A stretch of DNA of 64,000 nucleotides from Nocardiopsis terrae (GCF_014651695.1 NZ_BMXJ01000001.1:337185-401184), one strand, 5' to 3'. Counted from the first letter of the stretch, positions 52,617 to 63,274 are shown. The notes: generated from the letters alone by a model not told the origin. Made by a program: numbers and translations.

Positions 52617-54035
52617 TCAGACCCGTGCGGCACGGGGACCCCCTCGTCCAGCGGGCACCGGCACGAGCACGACGGTGATGTTGTCCTTGCCGCCCGCTCC
52701 GAGGGCGAGGCTGACGTAGGTTCGGGACGCCTCGTGGGGTGTGCCCGCCGCTCCCGGCACGGCTTCGGTCAGGTCCTGTGCCTCGGGATAGTAGTTCCAG
52801 AGGCCGTCGCTGCAGAGCAGGACGGCGCCCGGGCCGGTGGGGGTGACGGTCGAGATGTGCGCGTCGATCTCACCCGAGTCCGCTCCCATCCAGGCGATGA
52901 GCGCGTGTGCGTTGGCGGAGCGCATCGCCTCCTCCCGGGAGAGGGCGCCCATCTGCACCATCGCCTCACTCCAGGAGTCGTCCCTGGTGAGCAGGGCCGA
53001 CGCGCTGGACGCCCCTCCTCCGGAGATCCAGTAGGCGCGGCTGTCACCGACCCAGCCCACGGTGACGGCCCCCGTCGCCGGGTCCACCACGGCCGACACG
53101 AAGGTGCAGGCCGGAGCGGAACTGGGTGAGTCGGCGATCGCGGCGACCGCCTCGGCGGCGCGGATCATCGCCGTCCCGGTCGCCTCGCGGGGATCGGCAC
53201 CCTGGCGCATCCGCTCAGCAAGCACGGTCGCACCCGTCTCGGCTGTGACCCGGGATGCCTCGTCGGACCGGGGTGAGCTGGACACCCCGTCGCAGACGAC
53301 GGCCACGACGGTCCCGGCGGCCCGGGGCGCGTCGTCCTCGATGACCCGGATGGCCATGGCGTCCTCGTTGCGTTTGTGCCGCAGGCCGCGGTCGCTGACA
53401 CCGAACGCGCGCCGGGCGCGCACCTCGACGTGGTCCCGGCCGGTCGGCTGGAGGAAACCGCACGTGCCGCAGTACCCGTCCACCACCCCGCCCGGGCACC
53501 ACACGCACAGGTCGGGGTTGTCCACCGCCACGGGGTTGCTGCCGACGGAGGGCGGCGGCCAGTCGGGGACCGCCTTCGGTGCCGGGGGCGGAGCGGCCGG
53601 TCCGGGTACCGGGGGCGCGGTCTCCCGGAACAGGATCTGGGTGTCCTGGGCGCCGACGTCGTCCCGGTCCGGCTCCGGTCCGTCCGCGACCCCCTCCGCG
53701 CCGTCGTCCGTGTCCTCGTCCACGGCGGTGTGCCCGGCCGCCGCGGGTCCGACTGCACCGTGCAGACTGACCTGGGGTGCGGTCGGTGCGCCGTCGGCGG
53801 GTGTCAGGCCGGGCCGCTCGACCACCGTCGTCTCCGCCTCCGGGGACGTGCCGGAGGCCTCCGTGCCCAGTCCGGACAGGCTCGGCTGGGGCGCGGTGGG
53901 CACCTGGTCGGGTCCGCCGCGCCCTCCGGCCCCGGGCCGGTTCCGCTCCGGGAGGGTCCGGCCGCAGCCCTCGCAGAAGGAGTCGCCCGCTGACACCATG
54001 CCGGCGCAGGCAGGGCAGGTCCGTACCTTTGTCAT
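52617..54035 (-). CDS. PP2C-type serine/threonine phosphatase with zinc ribbon
   Basis: A 472-aa protein. An N-terminal zinc ribbon (TCPACAGMVSAGDSFCEGCG), a disordered Pro/Ala-rich part, a second cysteine set (CVWCPGGVVDGYCGTCG), then the PP2C catalytic domain from about residue 225: GVSDRGLRHKRNEDAMAIRV, VVAVVCDGVSSSPRSDEASR (metal Asp), VGWVGDSRAYW, AVLLCSDGLWNYY and GGKDNITVVLVPV. It most likely reverses the phosphorylation done by PknG, encoded 17 bp upstream. Its stop is followed by 181 bp before the FHA gene, so an internal promoter is possible. Confidence 0.9.
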   Translation of the reverse strand: MTKVRTCPACAGMVSAGDSFCEGCGRTLPERNRPGAGGRGGPDQVPTAPQPSLSGLGTEASGTSPEAETTVVERPGLTPADGAPTAPQVSLHGAVGPAAAGHTAVDEDTDDGAEGVADGPEPDRDDVGAQDTQILFRETAPPVPGPAAPPPAPKAVPDWPPPSVGSNPVAVDNPDLCVWCPGGVVDGYCGTCGFLQPTGRDHVEVRARRAFGVSDRGLRHKRNEDAMAIRVIEDDAPRAAGTVVAVVCDGVSSSPRSDEASRVTAETGATVLAERMRQGADPREATGTAMIRAAEAVAAIADSPSSAPACTFVSAVVDPATGAVTVGWVGDSRAYWISGGGASSASALLTRDDSWSEAMVQMGALSREEAMRSANAHALIAWMGADSGEIDAHISTVTPTGPGAVLLCSDGLWNYYPEAQDLTEAVPGAAGTPHEASRTYVSLALGAGGKDNITVVLVPVPAGRGGPRAARV

Positions 54036-54052
54036 CGCCGTTCCCTCGATCC

Positions 54053-56446
54053 TCACAGCAGCGTCACGGGGCGTAGGGAGTTCGCCCTGTCGATGAGTTC
54101 GTAGCGTTCCGAGGTCCGGCTGGCGCGGTGTGCCAGGGACCGGTAGCGCCGCTCCAGGTTGGCGCGGACGCCCTCCTCGGTGAGCTGGCCGTCGAGGAGC
54201 CGCCGGCCTTCGGGGGGCGCGCCGCCCGAGCGGAGCCACCCGAGGGCGGCTTCCAGGACCCGGGCGGCCAGCCGGTCGGCGGACTCGCTGTCCAGTCCGA
54301 TCCGGCCGAGCCGTTCACCGGCGCGTACGTAGTCCGAGCCGTCGGTGGAACCGCTGGCGAGCACGGAGATCAGCGCGGTCTGGGCGCGGACGTACAGGCT
54401 GGACAGCTCGGGGACGGTGTCCAGGACCCTGACGGCCGCGGTCCGGTCCCCCTGCGCCAGCCGGATGCGGGCCAGGCCGAAGGCCGCGCTGACGTAGGAG
54501 TGGTCGGTGGACCAGACCGTGGCGTACTGGCGGGCGGCGGTCTCCAGTTCCCCGAGGTGCTCGCAGGCCAGGGCCAGGCCGAGCTTGGGCGCCGCCTCCC
54601 CGGGGAGGTGGCTGTAGAGCTCGTCGAAGTGGTTCCTGGCCTCGTGGAGGCTGCCCGTGCTCAGTTCGGCGACGGCGAGGTACCACATGGTCCGCCAGTC
54701 GCCGGGGACGGTCGAGCTGAACTGCTGGAGGACGTTCAGGGCCTCGCCCTGCCGTCCGACCGCGATCAGGGCCCGGGAGAGCATCAACAGGGTCTCGGGG
54801 GTCGGTGCCCGAGCCGCGCGCAGGGCCGGGACGAGCTCGGCCGGGGGCATGCCCGCGAAGCTGCGCAGGAGTTGTGCGGCCGGATCGGCCGGGTCGATGA
54901 GCGGTGCGGGGAGCAGCTCCGCGGCCCCGGTGGCGGACGGCGGGCCGAGCATGTGGTCGGCGTCGCGCGCCCCGGAGTCGGCACCGCTGGTGAAGCTCTC
55001 CGCCCCGAAAAGCGCGGAGGCCGCCGGGTGCGGGGCTCCCTCCGCATCGGAGAGGACCTCGCGGAGCACGCCGGTGAGCTGGTCCGCCATGTCCCCGGCG
55101 TCGTGGAAGCGCGCCTCGGGTTCGCGGTGGGTGGCGCGGCGCAGGAAGCGGTCGTAGGACTCGTACCGCTGGAGCAGGGGCACCTCGTGTCGGGGCGGGA
55201 TGCTGTGCGGATGCCTGCGCGTGAAGCTGAAGCGGAAGCTGAGCACGGCCAGGAAGCGACCCACCGAGTAGAGGTCGGCGCTCACGGTGGGCCCCGGGCC
55301 GCGGAGTTCGTCCTCGGGGACCCGGTAGCCGGGTGTCGTGTAGACGGGGCTGAGGGTGTCGCCCGTGCGCCGGACGCCGCCCAGGTCGATGAGCTTGATC
55401 AACTCCTCGCTCTGGAGGACGTTGTCCGGTTTGAAGTCGCAGTAGAGTAGGCCCCTGGAGTGGAGGTAGCCGAGGGCGCGCAGGCACTCCAGGCCGTAGG
55501 CGATCACCTGGGCGAGGGGGAGGACCTCCTCCCCGTTTCCCTGCTCCCGCCGTTCGACGAGGAGTTCCCGCAGGGACTTGCCGCCCACGTACTCCATGAC
55601 GATGTGGCCGCCGGGGATGCCGGTGCGCGGGTCGGGGTGCTGGGAGAAGTTGATGATCTTGACGATGTTGGGGTGCTCGACCTCGGAGAGGAACGCGCGC
55701 TCCGCCGCGGCCGCCTTGTGCGCCTCGGCGTCACCGGCGTTGAGCAGGCCCTTGAGGACCACCCAGCGGTCGTTGACGTTGCGGTCCCTGGCCAGGTAGA
55801 TCCAGCCCAGGCCGCCGTGGGCCAGGCAGCCGAGGACCTCGTACTGGCCGCCGACCATGTCGCCCCTGACCAGTTTGGGGGTGAAGGAGAACTGGGTTCC
55901 GCAGTGGCGGCAGAACCCCTCGGTGCGGCCCGGCCGGCCGCCCCGGCTGCGGCCCACCCTCTCGCCGCAGTTTCCGCAGAAGCGGTTCTTCTCCGACACG
56001 ACCGGGTCGGTCATGACCGCCTCGGAGGGGTCCTTCGCCGGCACCAGGGGGATCTGGACCATGCCCAGGCCCAGCATGCCGCGTCTGGAGCCGCGGCCGG
56101 AGCCGCCCGGTCCGCTGACCGTGCCGACGGTCGTCCCGGAGACGGTGCCCGGGCCGGAACGTCCGGAGAGGCGGATGTCGCCCGAGCTGATCGGGCGGGA
56201 GTGCGCGGACGGGTCGTTGCCCGCGGGGTCCCGGGTGAGGGGGTCGGAGGTCGGCGGACGGCCGAGGGGATCGCTCCCGGACGGGGAGGCCCTCCGGTGC
56301 CCGGTCGGCGGACCGCCTCTGGGGGGCGGCACCCCGGCGGCCGTCCGGGGGTCCGGAAAGCGCGCGGTCACGGGGGCGAGGCCGCACACGACACAGAAAC
56401 CGTCCTCGATCCGGCCCCGGCAGCTGGGGGAAGCGCACTTGGTCAT
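54053..56446 (-). CDS. pknG: PknG-type serine/threonine protein kinase with TPR domain
   Basis: A 797-aa soluble kinase. Layout: zinc site CASPSCRGRIEDGFCVVCG (4-21), disordered linker, rubredoxin-like knuckles RFCGNCGE and GFCRHCGT (157-182), kinase domain about 200-460, and TPR repeats about 540-780. PknG traits are AHGGLGWIYLARD for the nucleotide loop, VVLKGLL with the Lys, YCDFKPDNVL as the non-RD catalytic loop, and LIDLGGVRR in place of DFG. In mycobacteria it controls glutamate and TCA-cycle flux via FHA proteins. The stop of the preceding 418-aa gene overlaps its start. Confidence 0.92.
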   Translation of the reverse strand: MTKCASPSCRGRIEDGFCVVCGLAPVTARFPDPRTAAGVPPPRGGPPTGHRRASPSGSDPLGRPPTSDPLTRDPAGNDPSAHSRPISSGDIRLSGRSGPGTVSGTTVGTVSGPGGSGRGSRRGMLGLGMVQIPLVPAKDPSEAVMTDPVVSEKNRFCGNCGERVGRSRGGRPGRTEGFCRHCGTQFSFTPKLVRGDMVGGQYEVLGCLAHGGLGWIYLARDRNVNDRWVVLKGLLNAGDAEAHKAAAAERAFLSEVEHPNIVKIINFSQHPDPRTGIPGGHIVMEYVGGKSLRELLVERREQGNGEEVLPLAQVIAYGLECLRALGYLHSRGLLYCDFKPDNVLQSEELIKLIDLGGVRRTGDTLSPVYTTPGYRVPEDELRGPGPTVSADLYSVGRFLAVLSFRFSFTRRHPHSIPPRHEVPLLQRYESYDRFLRRATHREPEARFHDAGDMADQLTGVLREVLSDAEGAPHPAASALFGAESFTSGADSGARDADHMLGPPSATGAAELLPAPLIDPADPAAQLLRSFAGMPPAELVPALRAARAPTPETLLMLSRALIAVGRQGEALNVLQQFSSTVPGDWRTMWYLAVAELSTGSLHEARNHFDELYSHLPGEAAPKLGLALACEHLGELETAARQYATVWSTDHSYVSAAFGLARIRLAQGDRTAAVRVLDTVPELSSLYVRAQTALISVLASGSTDGSDYVRAGERLGRIGLDSESADRLAARVLEAALGWLRSGGAPPEGRRLLDGQLTEEGVRANLERRYRSLAHRASRTSERYELIDRANSLRPVTLL

Positions 56447-57699
56447 CTGCTCACACCACCATCAGTCTCGCCGTCTGACGCTCCGTTTCCGGGGGTGGTT
56501 CTGTTCCCCGGGTGTCCGGTTCCGGAAAGTTCCTGGATCGTCCGCTGGTAGGCGGACAGCGCCACGGTGGCCGCTCGCAGGTCACAGGGGGCGTTCCACA
56601 GCTCCCAGTGCGCCTGTCGGTGGAGTCCGCTCAGCCGCGTGTGTTCGGCCAGTCCGAGGCGGACCGCCCGAGCCCGGAAGGCGTCCAGGCGGCCCCGGAG
56701 CTCGGCCCTGCGGCGGAGCAGTCCCGACAGGCTCCGCTCCCGTTCGCGCGCGTCGTCGCCGGCCTGGTGGATGGAGCGCTGCAGCCGCCCCAGCCGTGCG
56801 CCCAGTCCGCGCCAGTCCCCCTGGGCGCGCAGGGCGTCCATCTCCACCACCGCGGCGCGCAGCCCCGGCACGGGGTCGGGGACGTCCGCGGCGGAGGGTG
56901 AGGAGATCTTCGCGACCACCCGGGTACGCAGGTCGCGGGCCCGGCCGACGGCCTGTTCGACGTCGTCGACGGCCGACACGAGGCGCTGGATGTTCTCCGT
57001 GTAGGAGTCGCGCATGCGCAGGGCGTCGCGGAGCTCGCCCCTGCTCTGGTCGAGAAGGTCCCTGAGGCGGTCCAGGGAGGAGGTGTCCACCCGGGTGTCG
57101 GTGACCAGGCGGAGGGGGTCGCGGCGGACGGTCTCGCCCTCCCGCACCAGTTGTTCGCGGAGCCCCTCGTGCTCCTCCGGGTCCAGTTCGACCATGTCGG
57201 AGAGGGTGCCGATCTCCTGCCACATGGTTTCGAGCTCCCCGAGTCTGGGGTGGAGGGTGTCCCAGGCGGTCTCCACCGCCGAGACGACCTCGGTGGCCGC
57301 CTCGTAGTCGGCGGTCATCCGGGCGACGGCCTCGGCCGGGGTGATGCGTTCGGTGTCGGGGCCGGGCAGCCCGCGTTCGTGCGGGGACCCCTCCGCCGGA
57401 GGGAGGACGACGGACTCGTCCGTCAGCAGGAACGTGAGGTCGGGCAGGGGGTCTCCCCCGCCGTTCTCCCGGATCCCGAGGGCCCGGTCGACCACGGCCC
57501 GGAAGGCGTCGTAGACCTTCCGCAGCCTGTGGACGTGTGCCTGGGCCCCCTCCCAGCGGTGACGGGTCCCGCCGTCCAGTTCGGCGTCCCTGAGCAGGCG
57601 GTAGCCCACGTGCCGGTCCAGGGACGCGAGCCTGAACGAGATGTCGTCGGCCTCCCCGCACACGCGGTTGAGCGCGTGGTCGACCCCCTCCCAGCTCAT
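56443..57699 (-). CDS. coiled-coil protein of unknown function at the head of the pknG operon
   Basis: A 418-aa soluble, acidic, almost all-helical protein. Long heptad-like stretches occur (HPRLGELETMWQEIGTLSDM; LDRLRDLLDQSRGELRDALR; RLVSAVDDVEQAVGRARDLR; RERERSLSGLLRRRAELRGR), suggesting a rod or scaffold. No catalytic motif is visible and I know no family name. Its stop overlaps the pknG start by 4 bp, so it is made together with the kinase and may be its partner or substrate. The ATG at 57699 is chosen because coding character stops there. Confidence 0.78.
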   Translation of the reverse strand: MSWEGVDHALNRVCGEADDISFRLASLDRHVGYRLLRDAELDGGTRHRWEGAQAHVHRLRKVYDAFRAVVDRALGIRENGGGDPLPDLTFLLTDESVVLPPAEGSPHERGLPGPDTERITPAEAVARMTADYEAATEVVSAVETAWDTLHPRLGELETMWQEIGTLSDMVELDPEEHEGLREQLVREGETVRRDPLRLVTDTRVDTSSLDRLRDLLDQSRGELRDALRMRDSYTENIQRLVSAVDDVEQAVGRARDLRTRVVAKISSPSAADVPDPVPGLRAAVVEMDALRAQGDWRGLGARLGRLQRSIHQAGDDARERERSLSGLLRRRAELRGRLDAFRARAVRLGLAEHTRLSGLHRQAHWELWNAPCDLRAATVALSAYQRTIQELSGTGHPGNRTTPGNGASDGETDGGVSR

Positions 57700-57918
57700 C
57701 GGCGGAACACCTGACCCGGACGCCCTCGCCACCTGCCGAACCACCTCCCGCGGGCCGGTCCGGCCCTCGTTCTCCCGCTGCCTAGGACAAGAGTCTGGCC
57801 GCGCACACCCCGAACCACAAGGGAGTACCGGGTTTTGCGGCCGCCGACGGCCACCAGCGGCCACAACCGCAACACACACGTCATCTCCGGGGGCCCGTGC
57901 ACTGGGTACTACAGCAGC

Positions 57919-58116
57919 ATGGACGAAGCAGAGGAAGAGTTCCCCGGTATCGGCGCCCCGGCCCGCCGGGCCCTGATCCGCGCCGGATACACGCGCCTGG
58001 AGCAACTGGACGGGGTGAGCGAGAGCGACCTGATGACCCTGAGCGGGATGGGGCCCACCGGAACCGACATCCTGAGCGACCTCCTGGCCGCCCGGGGCAT
58101 GTCACTGGAGGCTTAG
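57919..58116 (+). CDS. helix-hairpin-helix protein (RNAP alpha-CTD-like)
   Basis: A 65-aa protein made of two helix-hairpin-helix units: FPGIGAPARRALIRAGYTRL and LMTLSGMGPTGTDILSDLLA. Such folds bind DNA backbone, as in the C-terminal domain of RNA polymerase alpha. Function unknown. Its last 15 bp overlap the end of the convergent ATPase gene. ATG start, ribosome site unclear. Confidence 0.8.
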   Translation: MDEAEEEFPGIGAPARRALIRAGYTRLEQLDGVSESDLMTLSGMGPTGTDILSDLLAARGMSLEA

Positions 58117-58644
58117 GACGTGTTCCAGGAGGAATCGGGCGCGCTCGGCGACCGGTCCCCGGGGCAGGACGACGAGTTCGTATCCACAGGCCGGGTAGGC
58201 CTCGCACATCGCCTCGAAGGTCCGTTCGGCCTCCTCCTGCGACTGGTGGCGTTCGGTGTCCCCGGTGAAGATCTCCGGCCAGGGCGGGGCCGCGAAGGCC
58301 GTGCGGTGGTAGCGGAACCGCCGGGCCGCCTCCCACACGTGTTCGGGGACCGGTAGGCCGCGCAGCATCAGGTAGCCGACCGTGTCCGGCACCCCGCGGT
58401 CGCAGACCACGAGCCCGTCGTGTCCGGCCGCCTCCCGGTGCGAGCGCATGTCCCAGGCGAGCATGAGCTCGGCGAACAGGACGTCGTCCCGCCAGGCCAG
58501 ACCATGCCCGCCGATCCGGCGCTGGTCGCGGATGACCGCCCGCCCCGCCTCGGCCGTGCTCCCGTACCCGAGTCCGGCCAGGTGGTCGACCAGTGTCGTC
58601 TTGCCTGATCCCGGGCCTCCGGTGACGGCGACGAGATGGTTCAC
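58102..58644 (-). CDS. AAA/P-loop ATPase
   Basis: A 180-aa P-loop protein of the AAA_28 kind. The Walker A motif is VAVTGGPGSGKTTLVDHLAG at the N-terminus, the Walker-B-like strand is GLVVCDRGVPDTVGYL, and a lid region with RRFRYHRTAFAAPPWPEIF follows. Such proteins are often small-molecule kinases or of unknown function. GTG at 58644 with GGAGGAACACC ahead. The 3' end overlaps the HHH gene on the other strand. Confidence 0.85.
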   Translation of the reverse strand: MNHLVAVTGGPGSGKTTLVDHLAGLGYGSTAEAGRAVIRDQRRIGGHGLAWRDDVLFAELMLAWDMRSHREAAGHDGLVVCDRGVPDTVGYLMLRGLPVPEHVWEAARRFRYHRTAFAAPPWPEIFTGDTERHQSQEEAERTFEAMCEAYPACGYELVVLPRGPVAERARFLLEHVLSLQ

Positions 58645-58783
58645 GGTGTTCCTCCGTACGTTGTCGGGCGGCTCGGCCGGACAGGGTGCGCGGCTGGTGG
58701 GTCCTGGGGCGACGAAGCACGGCGGTGCGCCGCGCCCGGGAAGGGCACGGCGCACCGCCGTGACGGGAAGGGCGTCGGGAGGG

Positions 58784-59968
58784 TTACGCGGTGGCCCCGT
58801 CGGCCTCGGCCTCGATGAGGTCGGCCGCGTAGGAGGCGCCGCCCTCCCGGAGCCGGGCGCTGATCCCGGCCAGCCGCTCGGCCACGTCCGGGTCCGAGGT
58901 CAGTTCGAACAGGGCCGCGCGCAGCGTCTCGGCCGTGGCGTCCTCGGTGTTGATCCGGCGGGCCACCCCGACCTCCTGGAGGCGGTCGGCGTTGTCGAAC
59001 TGGTCGACCGCCTGGGGCACCGCGATCATCGGTGTGGCCGTGTACAGGCCCTCGCTGGAGCCCCCCATCCCCGCGTGGGTGACGAAGGCGTCCGCCTGCC
59101 GGAGGATGTCCAGCTGCGGCACCCAGGAATGCACCTCGGCGTTGGCCGGCACGTCCCCCAGTTCTTCGCTGTCCACGTACCTGCCGACCTGGAGCACCAC
59201 GTGCCAGCCGGGCAGGTCGCCGAAGGCCCCCAGGCACTCCCGGTAGAACCCGGGCAGGTTGGTGTAGGCCGACCCGAGGGAGACCAGGAGGACGTGCTCC
59301 GCCCCGGCGGGCCTGGTCCAGGTGCCCTGGTCCTCCCGCTGGCCGAGACAGGGGCCCACGAACGTGACCGCGTCGGAGACGGTGTCGGCGTGCGGCTGCA
59401 TCTCACGCGGGATCATCGCCAGTGCCCGGTCCGGCGCCCCGGCGAAGTTCGCGTGGTCCAGGTCCGTGATCCCGTTCTCGGCCAGCCAGGCGTCGAACTT
59501 GGCGTGGTGCTCGGCCGCACCGGGCTGCGCGCGCAGCCACTCCATGACGGTGTTCGCGTAGTCCGCCCAGGCCACGTAGGTCGGGGAGAGCTGGATGGAC
59601 GGAATACCCCAGTTGATCCCCAGGACCCGGGCGGAGTAGCCGCCGATGTCGTACAGGAACACGTCGGGGCGGTCGTCGTCGTAGGAGTCGCGCAGGACCG
59701 GCAGGGAGTTGATCGCGTCGTCGAGGAAGATGTCCATCCCCTCGATCGGGTCGTCGGCCCACTCCTCGTCCCCGGTGGGCAGAGTGGTCGTGAAGCGGAC
59801 GAGTTCGGCGCCGGTCGAGGCGATCAGCTCTCCGACCCGGTCCACGGGGTCGTTGGCGTAGGTGACGCGGTGGCCGCGGTCGACCAGTTCCCGGATGATC
59901 TCCAGGCTGGGCAGGACGTGGCTCACGGCGGGGACGCCGACCATGGCGATGTGCAGGCGACGGGTCAT
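58784..59968 (-). CDS. macrolide-type UDP-glycosyltransferase (MGT family)
   Basis: A 394-aa GT-B, GT1 glycosyltransferase. The N-terminal GT-B domain starts with HIAMVGVPAVSHVLPSLEII, typical of OleD/MGT enzymes. The nucleotide-sugar motif is HAGMGGSSEGLYTATPMIAV then PQAVDQFDNADRLQEVGVAR. Such enzymes inactivate macrolides by glucosylation or decorate natural products. No biosynthetic cluster is nearby, so detoxification is the likelier role. The start has a GGAGAG upstream. Confidence 0.87.
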   Translation of the reverse strand: MTRRLHIAMVGVPAVSHVLPSLEIIRELVDRGHRVTYANDPVDRVGELIASTGAELVRFTTTLPTGDEEWADDPIEGMDIFLDDAINSLPVLRDSYDDDRPDVFLYDIGGYSARVLGINWGIPSIQLSPTYVAWADYANTVMEWLRAQPGAAEHHAKFDAWLAENGITDLDHANFAGAPDRALAMIPREMQPHADTVSDAVTFVGPCLGQREDQGTWTRPAGAEHVLLVSLGSAYTNLPGFYRECLGAFGDLPGWHVVLQVGRYVDSEELGDVPANAEVHSWVPQLDILRQADAFVTHAGMGGSSEGLYTATPMIAVPQAVDQFDNADRLQEVGVARRINTEDATAETLRAALFELTSDPDVAERLAGISARLREGGASYAADLIEAEADGATA

Positions 59969-60163
59969 GTGATCTCTCCAGGGGCTGTCTACAGGTAGGA
60001 CTGACGGGCGCCTGTCCCCCGGGGGGACGGCGCGGGGCGTCGGGGACGCCGTGTGCCTAGCTGTAGATCAGGGCCTGGAAGTACATGCCCCTAAGCTAAC
60101 CGGACAGCCGCCGTTCGTTCAACGCCTTTTCCATCCGGCGGGCCCTCTGGAAGGAGGAGGACG

Positions 60164-60478
60164 GTGTCCGTTTCCCCTGTCGCTCTCGTCATCTCGATCC
60201 GGGTCCTGCCCGGTCGGCGTGGGGCGTTCCTCTCCGGCATCTCCCGCAACGCGTCCTGCGCGCTACGGGACGAACCCGGCTGCCTGCGCTTCGACGTCGT
60301 CGGCGACCCCGAGGACACCGAGGCGTTCTGGGTGTACGAGGTGTTCGCGGACGAGGAGGCGCTGGCCGCGCACCGCCTGACCCCGCACTTCCTGGCCTGG
60401 CAGGAGGAGAAGGCCGCACTGGCCGTTCCGGGAAGCCAGGTCGACCGGCGCGGCCCGCTCCTGCTCAGCGAGGGCTGA
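60164..60478 (+). CDS. antibiotic biosynthesis monooxygenase (ABM) family protein
   Basis: A 104-aa ferredoxin-like dimer-forming protein. The family stretch SCALRDEPGCLRFDVVGDPE with the conserved EPGC, then FWVYEVFADEEALAAHRLTP with the conserved His, is seen. Many members are cofactor-free quinol monooxygenases (YgiN-like) and others have unknown roles. GTG start with a strong AAGGAGGAGG. Divergent from the glycosyltransferase across about 195 bp, so both may share control. Confidence 0.88.
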   Translation: MSVSPVALVISIRVLPGRRGAFLSGISRNASCALRDEPGCLRFDVVGDPEDTEAFWVYEVFADEEALAAHRLTPHFLAWQEEKAALAVPGSQVDRRGPLLLSEG

Positions 60479-60510
60479 CGCCCCGGCCCGAGGTGTCCCG
60501 GGCCCCGTGC

Positions 60511-61380
60511 CTAGGGGGTGTCCGTGCCCTCCCGCGGGTCCTTCGGGGCCCGGTGCCGTCCGCTGCCGGGGGTCGCGGTCTCGTCGTCCCCGGTCCCGCG
60601 CCCCTCCCCGGTACCGCTCTGGTCGCCCCGGAAGCCGTGGGTGTAGCCGCCGGCGTACCCCTCGTCGAAGGCGCTCACCCCGCGGGTGCCGCCCTCCTCG
60701 CCCGGCTCCCCGGTGTCGAGGAGGTCGCCTCCCCCGGCACCGGCGGCCCCGGCTCCCGCGGCGCCCTCCCCGCCGGTGTCCGGGGCCCCGGCTGCGGGGC
60801 CGCGCCCCTCCAGCGGTGCGATGTGGTCGGCGGCGCCGCGCAGCCGGAAGCCCGCGACCGCCATGACCACACCGAACACGATCGCGTAGATCCCGACGAC
60901 CAGGACGATGGCCTCCGCCCCCGCCAGCGGCCAGAACCACAGGAGGAGGCCGAAGATGATCGAGAGCGCGCCGACGAAGATCAGCAGCCACTCGGAGCTG
61001 ATCTGGGCGCGCAGCCGGACGGCGGTGACGATCTCGGCGACCCCGGTGACGACGGCCCACGCACCGATCAGGAAGACGAGCGCGATGACCGCGGCCATCG
61101 GCCAGATCAGGGCGAGCAGTCCCAGGATGATCCCGAGGCCGGCCTGGAGGGCCAGGGACGTCCTGGCCCCCGGGGCCGCCCGGTAGGCCGTGAAGGCGAG
61201 TGCGACCCCGTCCACCAGCGCGAAGGCACCGAAGACCACCGCCAGGGCGACCGTGGTCATGCCCGGCCAGACGAGGGCCAGCAGTCCGAAGAGCACGGCG
61301 GCCACACCCCGCAGGACCACGACCCACCAGTTTCGGCTCAGTTCTCCGAGCATGTCACCGGCCAACACGTACCGGACCAT
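60511..61380 (-). CDS. HdeD-like (DUF308) membrane protein with long disordered tail
   Basis: A 289-aa protein. The first 190 residues hold six helices in the HdeD pattern (VVVLRGVAAVLFGLLALVWP; VFGAFALVDGVALAFTAYRA; LQAGLGIILGLLALIWPMAA; VIALVFLIGAWAVVTGVAEI; LLIFVGALSIIFGLLLWFWP; VLVVGIYAIVFGVVMAVAGF). The last 100 residues are a Gly/Ala/Glu/Asp-rich tail likely disordered. HdeD is linked to acid resistance in E. coli, and the actinobacterial role is unknown. The ATG has a GAGGAAGGGGG stretch in front. Confidence 0.82.
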   Translation of the reverse strand: MVRYVLAGDMLGELSRNWWVVVLRGVAAVLFGLLALVWPGMTTVALAVVFGAFALVDGVALAFTAYRAAPGARTSLALQAGLGIILGLLALIWPMAAVIALVFLIGAWAVVTGVAEIVTAVRLRAQISSEWLLIFVGALSIIFGLLLWFWPLAGAEAIVLVVGIYAIVFGVVMAVAGFRLRGAADHIAPLEGRGPAAGAPDTGGEGAAGAGAAGAGGGDLLDTGEPGEEGGTRGVSAFDEGYAGGYTHGFRGDQSGTGEGRGTGDDETATPGSGRHRAPKDPREGTDTP

Positions 61381-61580
61381 GACCAGGCCCCCTTCCTCGT
61401 GCGGTCCCGCCCCTTGTGCGGGGTCGCTCTCTGCAACTTCTCTCAACGTCGCACACTGATGACAGAAAGTACGCAAAGGGCGGGGAAAGGGAGGTTCTGC
61501 ACCCGGTACGAACCCGGACACGCGGCCGCCCGCCCCGTCGGTGACGCGGGCGGGCGGTCGGAGTACTCCGGCAGGGGCGG

Positions 61581-62867
<1,287 letters not shown>

Positions 62868-63073
62868 GCCCGAGGTCAACCTTTCCAGGCGGGGGATACG
62901 TGAGGTGCGTCAGACGCGGGGCGGTCCGCCACCGCGTTCTTCATTCACTCGTTATTGTTCTGTTTTGTTAAACGACAGTTAAGCAAAATCATATAAGTTT
63001 CTCCGATTCACGAACAGGTGACATGCAACACATACCCAGACGTGATCAGAATTACCGCAGAGTGAAGATTTAC

Positions 63074-63082
63074 AAACTTTGC
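63074..63082. promoter_or_regulatory. RamB-like motif upstream of gltA
   Basis: AAACTTTGC matches nine bases of the RamB site (AAACTTTGCAAA-type) known from acetate and TCA-cycle genes of Corynebacterium; the last three bases differ. It is about 207 bp before the gltA start. A weak hint only. Confidence 0.25.
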
Positions 63083-63274
63083 CGAACGTCGTTAACACCT
63101 CGCCCTGAGACGTCACGGACGACGACGGGGGTTCTCCCGCCCTGCCGCCCCCGACCTCCTGGACCGGTCCCCTGGGCACCCCGACTCCACCCGAACCGGG
63201 CCCTCGCGCGCCGTCCTTCACAGATGCGGACAGACCCGAGCAGAGTCCAGTGCGGCCAGGTCCTCGAACGTGCC

